Part shown: positions 14,612 to 20,221 of the stretch, piece after piece
Numbering within the stretch: position 1 is the stretch's first letter
Layout of the letters: every line of letters begins with the position of its first letter
Assembly (NCBI GenBank): GCA_002408445.1
Contig: DHSK01000063.1
Location: 5,681-25,901 of the forward strand
DNA from: Syntrophomonas sp. UBA5288
GTDB taxonomy: Bacteria; Bacillota; Syntrophomonadia; Syntrophomonadales; Syntrophomonadaceae
Length of the DNA: 20,221 bases
Direction of reading: 5' to 3'
The notes under the pieces: generated by a model
The model's input: only the letters and a program-made list of their open reading frames with translations
Told to the model about the DNA's origin: nothing
The model's database searches: none
Position numbers and translations under genes: made by a program

Positions 14612-15218
14612 TCACTTAAGATATTTCAACATTTGAACCAAGTATTGTCCTGTAAATAATTTGGTTTCATCTCTGTCAAGAGTTCGATGTCCAAAGCTAA
14701 CAAATCCATTAGAATTATAAAAATCAATTAATCTTGTCTTGTCCTCACATTCAAGATATACAATCTTTCCCCCAATTAACTCTTGAGCTTTGGCAACCTT
14801 ACTACAAGCCATTAATAATAACTCTCCTGTAATTAAACTATCGAAGTTATTGGTATAATTTTTCCCGAGTTGTGCTATTAGGGGTGCGGAGATAATATAT
14901 CCTTTCCTATCAGGATCATATGTTCCAAACTTACTGATTCTCATTTTAAGCGTATTTGATAAACTTTTATTATAAGCAATAATGTTTTTACTTGCCAATG
15001 TAAAATAGCCTATGATAACATTTCCATTTTTATAAGATGAGTAAACTAAATATGTTACTGATACATTTTGTTTTGCCAATTCAATTGCACTGTTATGTAA
15101 AAATAACTCAACATCAGTGTTTAGAGGGCAAGAAAAATGGGAGAGAAGCTCTTTTGGTTCGTTTCTCTCCCAAGTCGTGAATCATATCTATAAGGGAAAT
15201 AATTGTATATCCAGTCAT
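14612..15218 (-). pseudogene. GNAT acetyltransferase (toxin-like), frameshifted
   Basis: Read on the minus strand from ATG 15218, the protein starts MTGYTIISLIDMIHDLGEKR, then shifts frame at a run of four A residues (plus-strand T residues 15152-15155). Beyond the run, the other frame continues with ELLSHFSCPLNTDVELFLHN, runs through GNAT-fold sequence (NVIIGYFTLASK, GQLGKNYTN), and ends with GGKIVYLECEDKTRLIDFY, DRDETKLFTGQYLVQMLKYLK and a stop. Removing one A restores a continuous protein of about 200 residues of a Firmicutes GNAT family resembling toxin acetyltransferases. As written, the downstream part could start only at TTG 15079 (155 residues), without the conserved N-terminus or a ribosome binding site. 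The 58-residue partner gene ends 2 nt before this start, so the two form a toxin-antitoxin-like operon. Either the gene is inactivated or the base is a homopolymer sequencing error. Confidence 0.8.
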
Positions 15219-15220
15219 TT

Positions 15221-15397
15221 TTAATTTGACTCTCCAAGTATATCTTTTATTTGTCCTCTTTTTAATCCACGGCAAGATTTAGATAACCTGACGTCTTTAC
15301 TGGTTTTATTTTGAGCATTTTCTAACGCTGAAACTAAGGTTCTGCTAAGACTTGAATTCTTGATAACAACATTTTTATATATGCTCTTTGTCGCCAT
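15221..15397 (-). CDS. Small antitoxin-like partner of the GNAT gene
   Basis: The 58-residue protein starts MATKSIYKNVVIKNSSLSRT and ends GLKRGQIKDILGESN. AAGGAGG is correctly placed upstream of the ATG at 15397 on the minus strand. The N-terminal beta strand (YKNVVIK) followed by a helix (SRTLVSALENAQ) is compatible with a ribbon-helix-helix-like DNA-binding fold, though this is too short to be sure. It lies directly upstream of the frameshifted GNAT gene, with only 2 nt between its stop and that ATG, the arrangement of type II antitoxin-toxin pairs in which a GNAT enzyme acetylates aminoacyl-tRNA. If the toxin is dead, this antitoxin survives as an orphan. Family recall is from memory; no search was run. 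Confidence 0.8.
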   Translation of the reverse strand: MATKSIYKNVVIKNSSLSRTLVSALENAQNKTSKDVRLSKSCRGLKRGQIKDILGESN

Positions 15398-15438
15398 GAT
15401 ATCGCCTCCTTACCTTTAGTATTGCCAGAAATACATTG

Positions 15439-15477
15439 CTATAAAAATTTATAGAACTATTGATGCATAACATTATA
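15439..15477 (-). promoter_or_regulatory. Possible promoter/operator of the antitoxin-GNAT operon
   Basis: On the minus strand TATAAT occurs at 15477-15472, about 75 nt upstream of the antitoxin ATG. A 7-bp inverted repeat CTATAAA/TTTATAG (15439-15454) lies between it and the gene. Autoregulating antitoxins often bind such a site. No good -35 box is visible, so this is tentative. Confidence 0.35.
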
Positions 15478-15509
15478 TGTCATTTAAGTTATTTTAGCCA
15501 CTAAATCCG

Positions 15510-15582
15510 TTGCCAAATTTTTTATAAAAAATTAGGATTGGCTACCTTGTATACAGTTTATCGACATGTATGCTGTATACAT
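15510..15582 (+). promoter_or_regulatory. Tandem TGTATAC palindromes with a possible promoter
   Basis: TTGTATACAG (15547-15556) and CTGTATACAT (15573-15582) each centre on GTATAC, 26 nt apart. Such sites resemble operators of GntR/FadR-type repressors (TnGTnnACnA). A weak promoter-like pair TTGCCA (15510) and TAGGAT (15533), 17 nt apart, sits just before them. The region lies about 290 nt upstream of fixA and 150 nt upstream of the antitoxin gene, so either could be the target. Confidence 0.35.
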
Positions 15583-15679
15583 TCATATTTTACGACATTT
15601 ATTTTTATTTGTCAGTTGATTATAGGCTACTTATCGAAAACTATTCTATAAAAAATGTTATTCTCCTTCGGGGAAGGCA

Positions 15680-15755
15680 AACAGAGGGACGTTCTTTTTG
15701 TTGGCTTTCAGAGTTCCCGGTCTGAGCGTGCCAACAAAAAGAACGTCCCTTTGTT
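15680..15755 (+). repeat. REP-like palindrome with 26-nt arms
   Basis: Arms at 15680-15705 and 15730-15755 are complementary over 26 nt with one mismatch (core GGGACGTTCTTTTTGTTGGC) around a 24-nt loop. The GGGACGTTCTTTTT theme is typical of REP elements mobilised by Y1 (RAYT) transposases in Firmicutes. It lies between the antitoxin and fixA and differs from the repeats around der. Confidence 0.85.
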
Positions 15756-15874
15756 GGGCATAAGCAGCAGAGATATGTATTAATAACCTTCATACTGCTC
15801 ATTATATAAAAAAGCTGTACCTAATTTTCATTTACTGAACTGTATATAAAATATTTCGACCGGGGGGTTATTTC

Positions 15875-16708
15875 GTGCACTTCGTGGTTTGTTTAAAACA
15901 GGTTCCTGATACGTCCGAGGTAAGGGTCGACCCGGAGACCAATACCCTTATCCGCAAGGGTGTACCATCAATTATAAATCCATATGATGCCCATGCTCTG
16001 GAAGAAGCGATGCGTTTAAAAGACAAGCTTGGCGGCAAAGTCACCATCATCAGCATGGGACCGATGCAGACCAGGGAAGCGATTAAGAAAGCCATGTCTT
16101 TTGGGGCTGATCGGGCTATTCTTTTAAGTGACCGTCATTTTGGCGGATCTGACTCATTAGCGACTGCCTATATCCTTTCTACGGCACTTAAAAAAGTAAA
16201 CGAGACTGAGCCGATTGATCTGGTTTTGGCCGGGAAAGAAGCAATCGATGGGGATACTGCCCAAACCGGCCCTGGTATTGCCCAACGTCTCGGTTTCCCT
16301 CAATTAACCTATGTGATCAGAGTCAGAGAGATGACTGAATCAAACATCACCGTGGAACGAAAAACTGAAGCCGGCCGGCAGGTGGTGGAAGCTCAGCTGC
16401 CCGCGCTGATCACTGTAGAGAAAGAACTGAACGAAGTGCGGTATGCCTCCTTGCCTGATCTCATGAAAGCAGCGCAATATATACCAGATATCTGGGATTC
16501 CAACAGCTTGATCTTTGACGCAACCCAGATGGGGCTGAAGGGATCCCCAACCAGTGTCTCCAGAATTTTTGCTCCCCTTGGCCGCAGCGGCGGTGAAATT
16601 ATCGACGGCACGAAAGATCCGGCTGGAACTGCTGCGGTCGTTGTTCAGAAAATATTAGAGCAAAATGTTATCATGGTAAATCCACTGCTAGGAGGAGGAA
16701 AGCCCTAA
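15875..16708 (+). CDS. fixA: Electron transfer flavoprotein beta subunit, FixA
   Basis: FixA/EtfB pairs with FixB/EtfA to make a soluble flavoprotein that accepts electrons and passes them to FixC. The N-terminus MHFVVCLKQVPDTSEVRVDP, the nucleotide-binding region near DLVLAGKEAIDGDTAQTGPG, and the C-terminal signature with LPALITVEKELNEVRYASL identify the family. The length of 277 residues is typical. The start is GTG at 15875, with GGGGGG 7 nt upstream. The stop abuts the ATG of fixB, and fixC and fixX follow, so this is the first gene of a four-gene operon. The FixABCX arrangement, unlike plain EtfAB, is associated with flavin-based electron bifurcation from NADH. The leader is about 100 nt beyond a REP-like element; I do not see a strong promoter. 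Confidence 0.95.
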   Translation: MHFVVCLKQVPDTSEVRVDPETNTLIRKGVPSIINPYDAHALEEAMRLKDKLGGKVTIISMGPMQTREAIKKAMSFGADRAILLSDRHFGGSDSLATAYILSTALKKVNETEPIDLVLAGKEAIDGDTAQTGPGIAQRLGFPQLTYVIRVREMTESNITVERKTEAGRQVVEAQLPALITVEKELNEVRYASLPDLMKAAQYIPDIWDSNSLIFDATQMGLKGSPTSVSRIFAPLGRSGGEIIDGTKDPAGTAAVVVQKILEQNVIMVNPLLGGGKP

Positions 16709-18034
16709 ATGGCTGTTCATGTAGATACGACCAAATGTATTGGCTGTGGAGCCTGTGTTGTAACTTGTCCGGTGGAAGCACTTGAACTGATTGATGATAT
16801 AGCGGTAGTTAATCCGAAGAAATGTAATAACCTGGGTAAATGCGTGGTTGTTTGTCCGACCGATGCACTATCTTTGCCTAATATACCTATGTCTTCAGAA
16901 GAAGAGCGTCCATCTGAAGCCGGTGCGGCATTTAATCTAAATGAGCCATTACCAACCAGCATAAAAGACTACGCCGCTGACCATGAGCAAAAGATAAATC
17001 AAAATGTACCCGGGGACGCCGGGGATTCCTGGAGTGGGGTATGGATAATTATTGAATACAGCAACGGTAAAGTGGCACCAGTGTCATGGGAACTCCTGGG
17101 TGAAGGCCGAAAACTTGCTGATGCAATTGGATGCGGACTTAGTGCCGTGATTACTGGTTATCAGGTCGACGATGTAATTCCTCAGGCGTTTGCCTATGGT
17201 GCTGAGAAAGTCTATGTGACTGATCACCCTTTGCTGCAAGACTATCGGACAGAACCTTACATGGAAGCCATAACTGCTATGGCAGCAAAATATCGGCCCG
17301 AAATAATTCTAATGGGCGCTACATCAATGGGCAGAGATGTTTTCCCGGCTGTGGCTACCAGATTACAAACCGGTTTAACGGCAGATTGTACAGTATTGGG
17401 CATTGATCCGGAGACGAAAATATTGCTGCAAACCCGTCCGGCTTTTGGGGGTAATATCATGGCAACCATTCTGTGCAAGACAAGTCGCCCGCAAATGGCT
17501 ACGGTCCGGCCAAGAGTGATGGAAATGCCAACCCAGGCGGAAGGACGTGCGGGTGAAGTAATTCGGGAGGAATTCAATTTTACGGAAAGTGATTTTCGCA
17601 CTAAAGTCATTGAATTTATCCCCTCCGATGCCAGGAATGCATTCCTGGATAAGGCAGAAATTATTGTTTCTATCGGTCTCGGAATGGGTGCCCAAAGAAA
17701 CCTGGTCATAGCGCAGGAATTGGCTGATGCCTTGGGAGCTACCTTGGCAGGATCTCGCGGGGCCGTCGAGGCCGGCTGGCTAAACCATGATCAACTGGTT
17801 GGGCAAACCGGTGTTACAGTTCGTCCCAAGGTCTATATCGCTCTTGGAATTTCCGGTGCTATCCAGCATTTGGTCGGAATGAGTACTTCGGATTTCATCA
17901 TTGCCATAAACAATGACCCTGAGGCAGCCATTTTTAGTGTTGCCAATATCGGAATTGTGGGAGACGTTTTGCAAATCGTACCGGAACTGACCGCTGAGTT
18001 CAAGAAACGCCTGCAGAACGGTGTAATTAATTGA
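16709..18034 (+). CDS. fixB: EtfA/FixB with N-terminal ferredoxin domain
   Basis: This 441-residue protein fuses a ferredoxin-like domain (residues 1-60) to an EtfA/FixB core. The first [4Fe-4S] motif is complete (Cys 10, 13, 16, 20 in CIGCGACVVTCP). The second reads CNNLGKCVVVCP: Cys 39, 45 and 49 are present, but the usual second Cys is Leu 42. A linker of about 60 residues follows, then the Etf alpha domain and the C-terminal FAD-binding signature (PKVYIALGISGAIQHLVGMS and FIIAINNDPEAAIFSVA). Ferredoxin-fused EtfA proteins occur in anaerobes, for instance in the caffeyl-CoA reductase system of Acetobacterium, where they can exchange electrons with ferredoxin. The ATG starts immediately after the fixA stop, with GGAGG in the fixA tail as ribosome binding site. 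fixC follows after 12 nt. Confidence 0.95.
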   Translation: MAVHVDTTKCIGCGACVVTCPVEALELIDDIAVVNPKKCNNLGKCVVVCPTDALSLPNIPMSSEEERPSEAGAAFNLNEPLPTSIKDYAADHEQKINQNVPGDAGDSWSGVWIIIEYSNGKVAPVSWELLGEGRKLADAIGCGLSAVITGYQVDDVIPQAFAYGAEKVYVTDHPLLQDYRTEPYMEAITAMAAKYRPEIILMGATSMGRDVFPAVATRLQTGLTADCTVLGIDPETKILLQTRPAFGGNIMATILCKTSRPQMATVRPRVMEMPTQAEGRAGEVIREEFNFTESDFRTKVIEFIPSDARNAFLDKAEIIVSIGLGMGAQRNLVIAQELADALGATLAGSRGAVEAGWLNHDQLVGQTGVTVRPKVYIALGISGAIQHLVGMSTSDFIIAINNDPEAAIFSVANIGIVGDVLQIVPELTAEFKKRLQNGVIN

Positions 18035-18046
18035 GGAGGTATAAAG

Positions 18047-19339
18047 GTGGAAAACTTTGATGTCATCGTGGTTGGAGGCGGCCCTGCCGGACTATCTGCT
18101 GCAATAAGTGCTGTGCGTGCAGGCATGAAAACGGTTGTCATTGAACGCGGAGATTATCCAGGTACGAAGAATGTAATGGGAGGAATCCTATATACCAATG
18201 CCACGAACATGATTGTGCCGGAGTTTTGGAAAGAAGCACCTTTGGAGAGGCCCATTATTGAACAACGCTTTGCCATGCTAAGTGGTGATCAGGCATTTAT
18301 GGCTGGTTTCCGGGATCCGGCCTGGGAAGCTGAACCCTATAATGCCCATTCGGTCCTGCGAGTTCCATTTGATCGCTGGCTTGCCCAACAGACGGAAAAA
18401 GCAGGGGCGATGATTATTACGGAAACCTTGGTCGAGGACCTGCTTTACAAGGATGATCAGGTCATCGGAGTGCGCACCGGTCGTGCTCAAGGGGATTTAG
18501 AAGCCAAGGTGGTTATTCTGGCAGAGGGAGTCAACAATTTCCTGGCTGTTAAAGCCAAACTTGCTAACCCTTTAAAGACCGAAACCGTGGCTGTTACTGT
18601 AAAGGAAATCATCGCCTTACCCAAAGAAACCATCGAAGACCGTTTTTGTCTGGAGAAGGGACAGGGGGCGACAATTGAACTATATGGCGATGCAACTGCG
18701 GGGATGATGGGCGTAGGTTTCATTTATACCAATAGGGAATCAATTTCGCTCGGGGTAGGTGCTCTTCTCGAACCACTGATACGTCAGCATTGGACCCCCA
18801 ATGATCTGATCGAAAATCTTAAATCAAAGCCTTATGTGAAACGATTGCTGCAAGGAGGAGAAACCAAGGAATATCTGGCGCATCTGATCCCGGAAGGTGG
18901 ATATAACTATGTTCCCAAGCTTTATCGCCAGGGGGTGATGGTAGTGGGAGATACCGCAATGCTGCTCAATTCTCTGCACCGGGAGGGCTCCAATCTAGCC
19001 ATGATCTCTGGTAAAATCGCCGGAGAAGTTGCCGCAGAATCCATCCAGAAGGGTGACACCAGTGAAAAGGCTATGGCGGTATATGACACCCGTTTACGTG
19101 ATTCCTTTGTGCTGAAAGATCTTTACCATTATCGTCATATGGGGAAATTCTTCGAAAATAATCCGCATATCCTGACAGTATATCCCCAAGTACTTTCACA
19201 GGCAGCCAGGATGTATTTAACTGCTGATGGAACACCCAAGAAACAACGTCAAAAAGAAATCATGAAGATGGTTTTTGAAAACCGGTCAAAGATCGGATTA
19301 ATCAGGGATATTAAGAATGCATGGAGGGCCTTGCTGTGA
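18047..19339 (+). CDS. fixC: FixC, flavoprotein dehydrogenase (ETF-quinone oxidoreductase type)
   Basis: The 430-residue flavoprotein begins with the FAD dinucleotide-binding motif VVGGGPAGLSAA (residues 8-19) and a conserved RGDYPGTKNVMGG segment. A second FAD-contact motif, VVGDTAMLLNSLHREGSNLAMISGK, occurs near residue 302 (written here as separate parts of one motif). It belongs to the FixC/ETF-QO family, which takes electrons from FixAB and delivers them to quinone or a membrane acceptor. It lacks the C-terminal [4Fe-4S] domain of mitochondrial ETF-QO because that function is supplied by FixX. Translation starts at GTG 18047 behind a strong GAGGAGGT site. The last four bases overlap the FixX start (GTGA), suggesting tight coupling and a stable complex. 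An anaerobe would need menaquinone or another acceptor to use it. Confidence 0.95.
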   Translation: MENFDVIVVGGGPAGLSAAISAVRAGMKTVVIERGDYPGTKNVMGGILYTNATNMIVPEFWKEAPLERPIIEQRFAMLSGDQAFMAGFRDPAWEAEPYNAHSVLRVPFDRWLAQQTEKAGAMIITETLVEDLLYKDDQVIGVRTGRAQGDLEAKVVILAEGVNNFLAVKAKLANPLKTETVAVTVKEIIALPKETIEDRFCLEKGQGATIELYGDATAGMMGVGFIYTNRESISLGVGALLEPLIRQHWTPNDLIENLKSKPYVKRLLQGGETKEYLAHLIPEGGYNYVPKLYRQGVMVVGDTAMLLNSLHREGSNLAMISGKIAGEVAAESIQKGDTSEKAMAVYDTRLRDSFVLKDLYHYRHMGKFFENNPHILTVYPQVLSQAARMYLTADGTPKKQRQKEIMKMVFENRSKIGLIRDIKNAWRALL

Positions 19340-19614
19340 AATTAACCGATAAATTATTTTTGATAAGATTTAATACAGATAAAATTAGTCATATAAAGAT
19401 AATTGACCCGCAAGTCTGTTTGCAAAATGAGGATAGAACCTGCACTCGTATTTGTCCAACGCATGTGTATCATTGGGATGAAGAAGAAAAACGTATATCC
19501 GTGGGCTATGAAGGGTGCGTGGAATGCGGAACATGTCGGATCGGGTGTCCACATGGCAATATTGATTGGCATTACCCGAGGGGTGGATTTGGAGTTTATT
19601 GGAAGAATGGTTAA
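19336..19614 (+). CDS. fixX: FixX, ferredoxin-like partner of FixC
   Basis: The 92-residue protein holds the FixX cysteine pattern: Cys 61, 64, 67 and 71 in CVECGTCRIGCP, with additional Cys 28, 36 and 40 (QVC, RTC, RICP). The C-terminal [4Fe-4S] cluster is the one that docks with FixC. Start choice is GTG 19336, which overlaps the fixC stop and has GGAGGG 7 nt upstream. An ATG at 19321 is in frame but lies directly before that ribosome binding site, so it is less likely. This is the last gene of the fixABCX operon. No clear terminator follows; a decayed transposase fragment begins about 10 nt beyond the stop. Confidence 0.93.
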   Translation: MKLTDKLFLIRFNTDKISHIKIIDPQVCLQNEDRTCTRICPTHVYHWDEEEKRISVGYEGCVECGTCRIGCPHGNIDWHYPRGGFGVYWKNG

Positions 19615-19619
19615 ATAAT

Positions 19620-19798
19620 AATTTGCTGCTGTTCACGCGAAGGCTACGGTATTGAATAACCCCACTTGCAGATGCCTCCGCTTTCATCCGTTGTACTTAT
19701 CTCACGCTGAGATTTAAAAGTTCTGCAGCCTGCTTATTTGTAAACCTGCCTGCCAACAGTTCGATAATAGTTATTTTTCTTGCTTCTTGTTTGCTCAT
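19620..19798 (-). pseudogene. Transposase N-terminal remnant (ISNCY-like)
   Basis: On the minus strand from ATG 19798 the reading is MSKQEARKITIIELLAGRFT, then NKQAAELLNLSVR, then a TAA stop at 19699-19697. In the same frame it continues VQRMKAEASASGVIQYRS and LRVNSSKL. This is the N-terminal helix-turn-helix of ISNCY-type transposases, where a Gln is expected at the stop, so a CAA to TAA change is the likely lesion. GGGAGG lies upstream of the ATG. The DDE catalytic domain is absent: the sequence abuts the fixX end. No terminal inverted repeats are recognisable, so this is an old remnant rather than an active element. Confidence 0.75.
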
Positions 19799-19851
19799 TT
19801 CTAATTTCATCCTCCCATTATATCTTTATTCCGGGGGATGACATTTTCCCT

Positions 19852-19875
19852 GAAGAGTTATACCATGATATTATC
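19852..19875 (+). repeat. 24-nt direct repeat, right copy
   Basis: This matches the sequence at 14317-14340 with one C/T difference, in the same orientation. It lies 20 nt before the tRNA-Leu fragment, as the left copy lies upstream of tRNA-Pro. Confidence 0.8.
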
Positions 19876-19895
19876 GCTGATTAACAACATGCTGG

Positions 19896-19953
19896 CTGCT
19901 TTGAAGGGTAGTGCTCAATAGAGTATGCGGGTTCAAGTCCCGCTTTCCGCACC
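19896..19953 (+). pseudogene. 3' fragment of tRNA-Leu (GAG-type)
   Basis: The fragment contains an anticodon arm remnant (CTGCT, loop TTGAAG, GGTAG), a long variable arm (GCTC-AATA-GAGT), a perfect T arm (GCGGG-TTCAAGT-CCCGC), and the 3' acceptor strand TTTCCGC followed by ACC. The variable arm and T arm match bacterial tRNA-Leu(GAG) genes. The expected 5' acceptor strand GCGGAAA and D arm are absent, the anticodon loop is one base short, and the terminal A of CCA is T. It cannot make a tRNA; it is a plausible attachment-site scar of an integrated element. Confidence 0.8.
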
Positions 19954-20033
19954 TATGGCTGCGGCTTTTTTATATACAATAACTTATTTGACCACCACCC
20001 TGCTTGTATGGTTTTTATTAAGGAGTGAAAGAT

Positions 20034-20221
20034 TTGATAACAGTTAAATTAGCTCTTTCTTATATAAAAGCGCATAAAGAAAAAACTTTAGCAGTTTTAG
20101 CCGGTATAGGATTAGCAGTTATGCTGATTTTTTCAATGTTTGTAATCAGGGATTCGGGATATGATAGTCAGATACGAGAAGCAAAAAACCTCCACGGGGA
20201 TTATAATCTGTTTTTTGACGA
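20034..20221 (+). CDS. ABC transporter permease-like protein, 5' end only
   Basis: The open frame from TTG 20034 runs off the window end after 62 codons. It begins MITVKLALSYIKAHKEKTLA and continues with a hydrophobic helix (VLAGIGLAVMLIFSMFVI), then RDSGYDSQIREAKNLHGDYN. The short cytoplasmic basic lead-in, first transmembrane helix and following extracellular stretch are typical of FtsX-like/MacB-type permeases that work with an ATPase in peptide or antibiotic export. The start is supported by AAGGAG at 20020-20025, 8 nt upstream. Function and true family need the missing part. Nothing else is visible between the tRNA fragment and this gene except a T-rich stretch (19965-19972). Confidence 0.7.
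   Translation, partial: MITVKLALSYIKAHKEKTLAVLAGIGLAVMLIFSMFVIRDSGYDSQIREAKNLHGDYNLFFD

Noticed and set aside
14330..14659. Open frame of 109 codons across the tRNA-Pro gene
   Set aside because: It reads through the tRNA, its promoter and terminator; clearly non-coding.
15439..15760. CRISPR array suggested by several short repeats in the fixA upstream region
   Set aside because: The repeats are inverted or isolated palindromes without regular spacers; no cas genes are nearby.
15820..15874. Promoter immediately before fixA
   Set aside because: A TATAAA at 15845 has no acceptable -35 element at 16-18 nt, and no sigma-54 motif is present.
19385..19687. Minus-strand open frame antisense to fixX
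   Set aside because: Only its first codons match the decayed transposase; the rest is the shadow of fixX.

Overview
The window looks like a chromosomal segment of an anaerobic, endospore-forming Clostridia bacterium. Four genes are sporulation-linked by family (spoIIP-like, the YIEGIA pair, spoIVA and the spore protein tlp), Shine-Dalgarno sites are strong, GTG and TTG starts are frequent, and gene content and order resemble Syntrophomonadales or Desulfotomaculum-type (Peptococcaceae sensu lato) genomes. The lineage is my inference from gene content; no rRNA or other taxonomic marker is present.

Region 1 (1-5554) is a run of plus-strand, tightly packed, poorly characterised genes. A DUF1614 membrane protein overlaps a SpoIIP-like cell-wall hydrolase, followed by the YIEGIA membrane protein and its small capping-complex partner. 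After a palindrome-rich gap come two tandem DUF3189 paralogues and a PDZ/radical-SAM-like DUF512 protein. Region 2 (5555-10713) is core housekeeping plus sporulation: der (ribosome assembly GTPase), plsY and gpsA (glycerol-3-phosphate and phospholipid synthesis), a large palindrome and terminator, then spoIVA (spore coat basement ATPase). Two copies of a roughly 75-nt palindromic repeat flank der.

Region 3 (10738-13936) is an aspartate-pathway operon, pheB-like ACT protein, hom and lysC, behind a near-consensus housekeeping promoter. lysC carries a strong internal in-frame ribosome binding site that should produce a separate regulatory beta subunit, as known for Bacillus aspartokinase II. Convergent to it lies tlp (minus strand).

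Region 4 (14300-20000) looks accessory. It holds tRNA-Pro(GGG) with its promoter and terminator, a minus-strand antitoxin-like/GNAT toxin-like pair in which the GNAT gene has a one-base frameshift, a REP-like palindrome, and a fixABCX operon. That operon encodes a flavin-based electron-transfer system whose FixB/EtfA has an N-terminal ferredoxin domain. It ends with a decayed transposase remnant and the 3' part of a tRNA-Leu(GAG) gene lacking its 5' half. A 24-nt sequence (one mismatch) occurs upstream of both tRNA-Pro and the tRNA-Leu fragment, bracketing about 5.5 kb. The window ends in the first 62 codons of a likely ABC-transporter permease.

No CRISPR array, prophage or obviously novel multi-gene defence island is visible. 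The points most worth following are the damaged toxin-antitoxin locus, the lysC internal start, the tRNA fragment and direct repeats, the altered ferredoxin motif in FixB, and the sporulation-linked DUF1614-SpoIIP-YIEGIA set of unknown mechanism.
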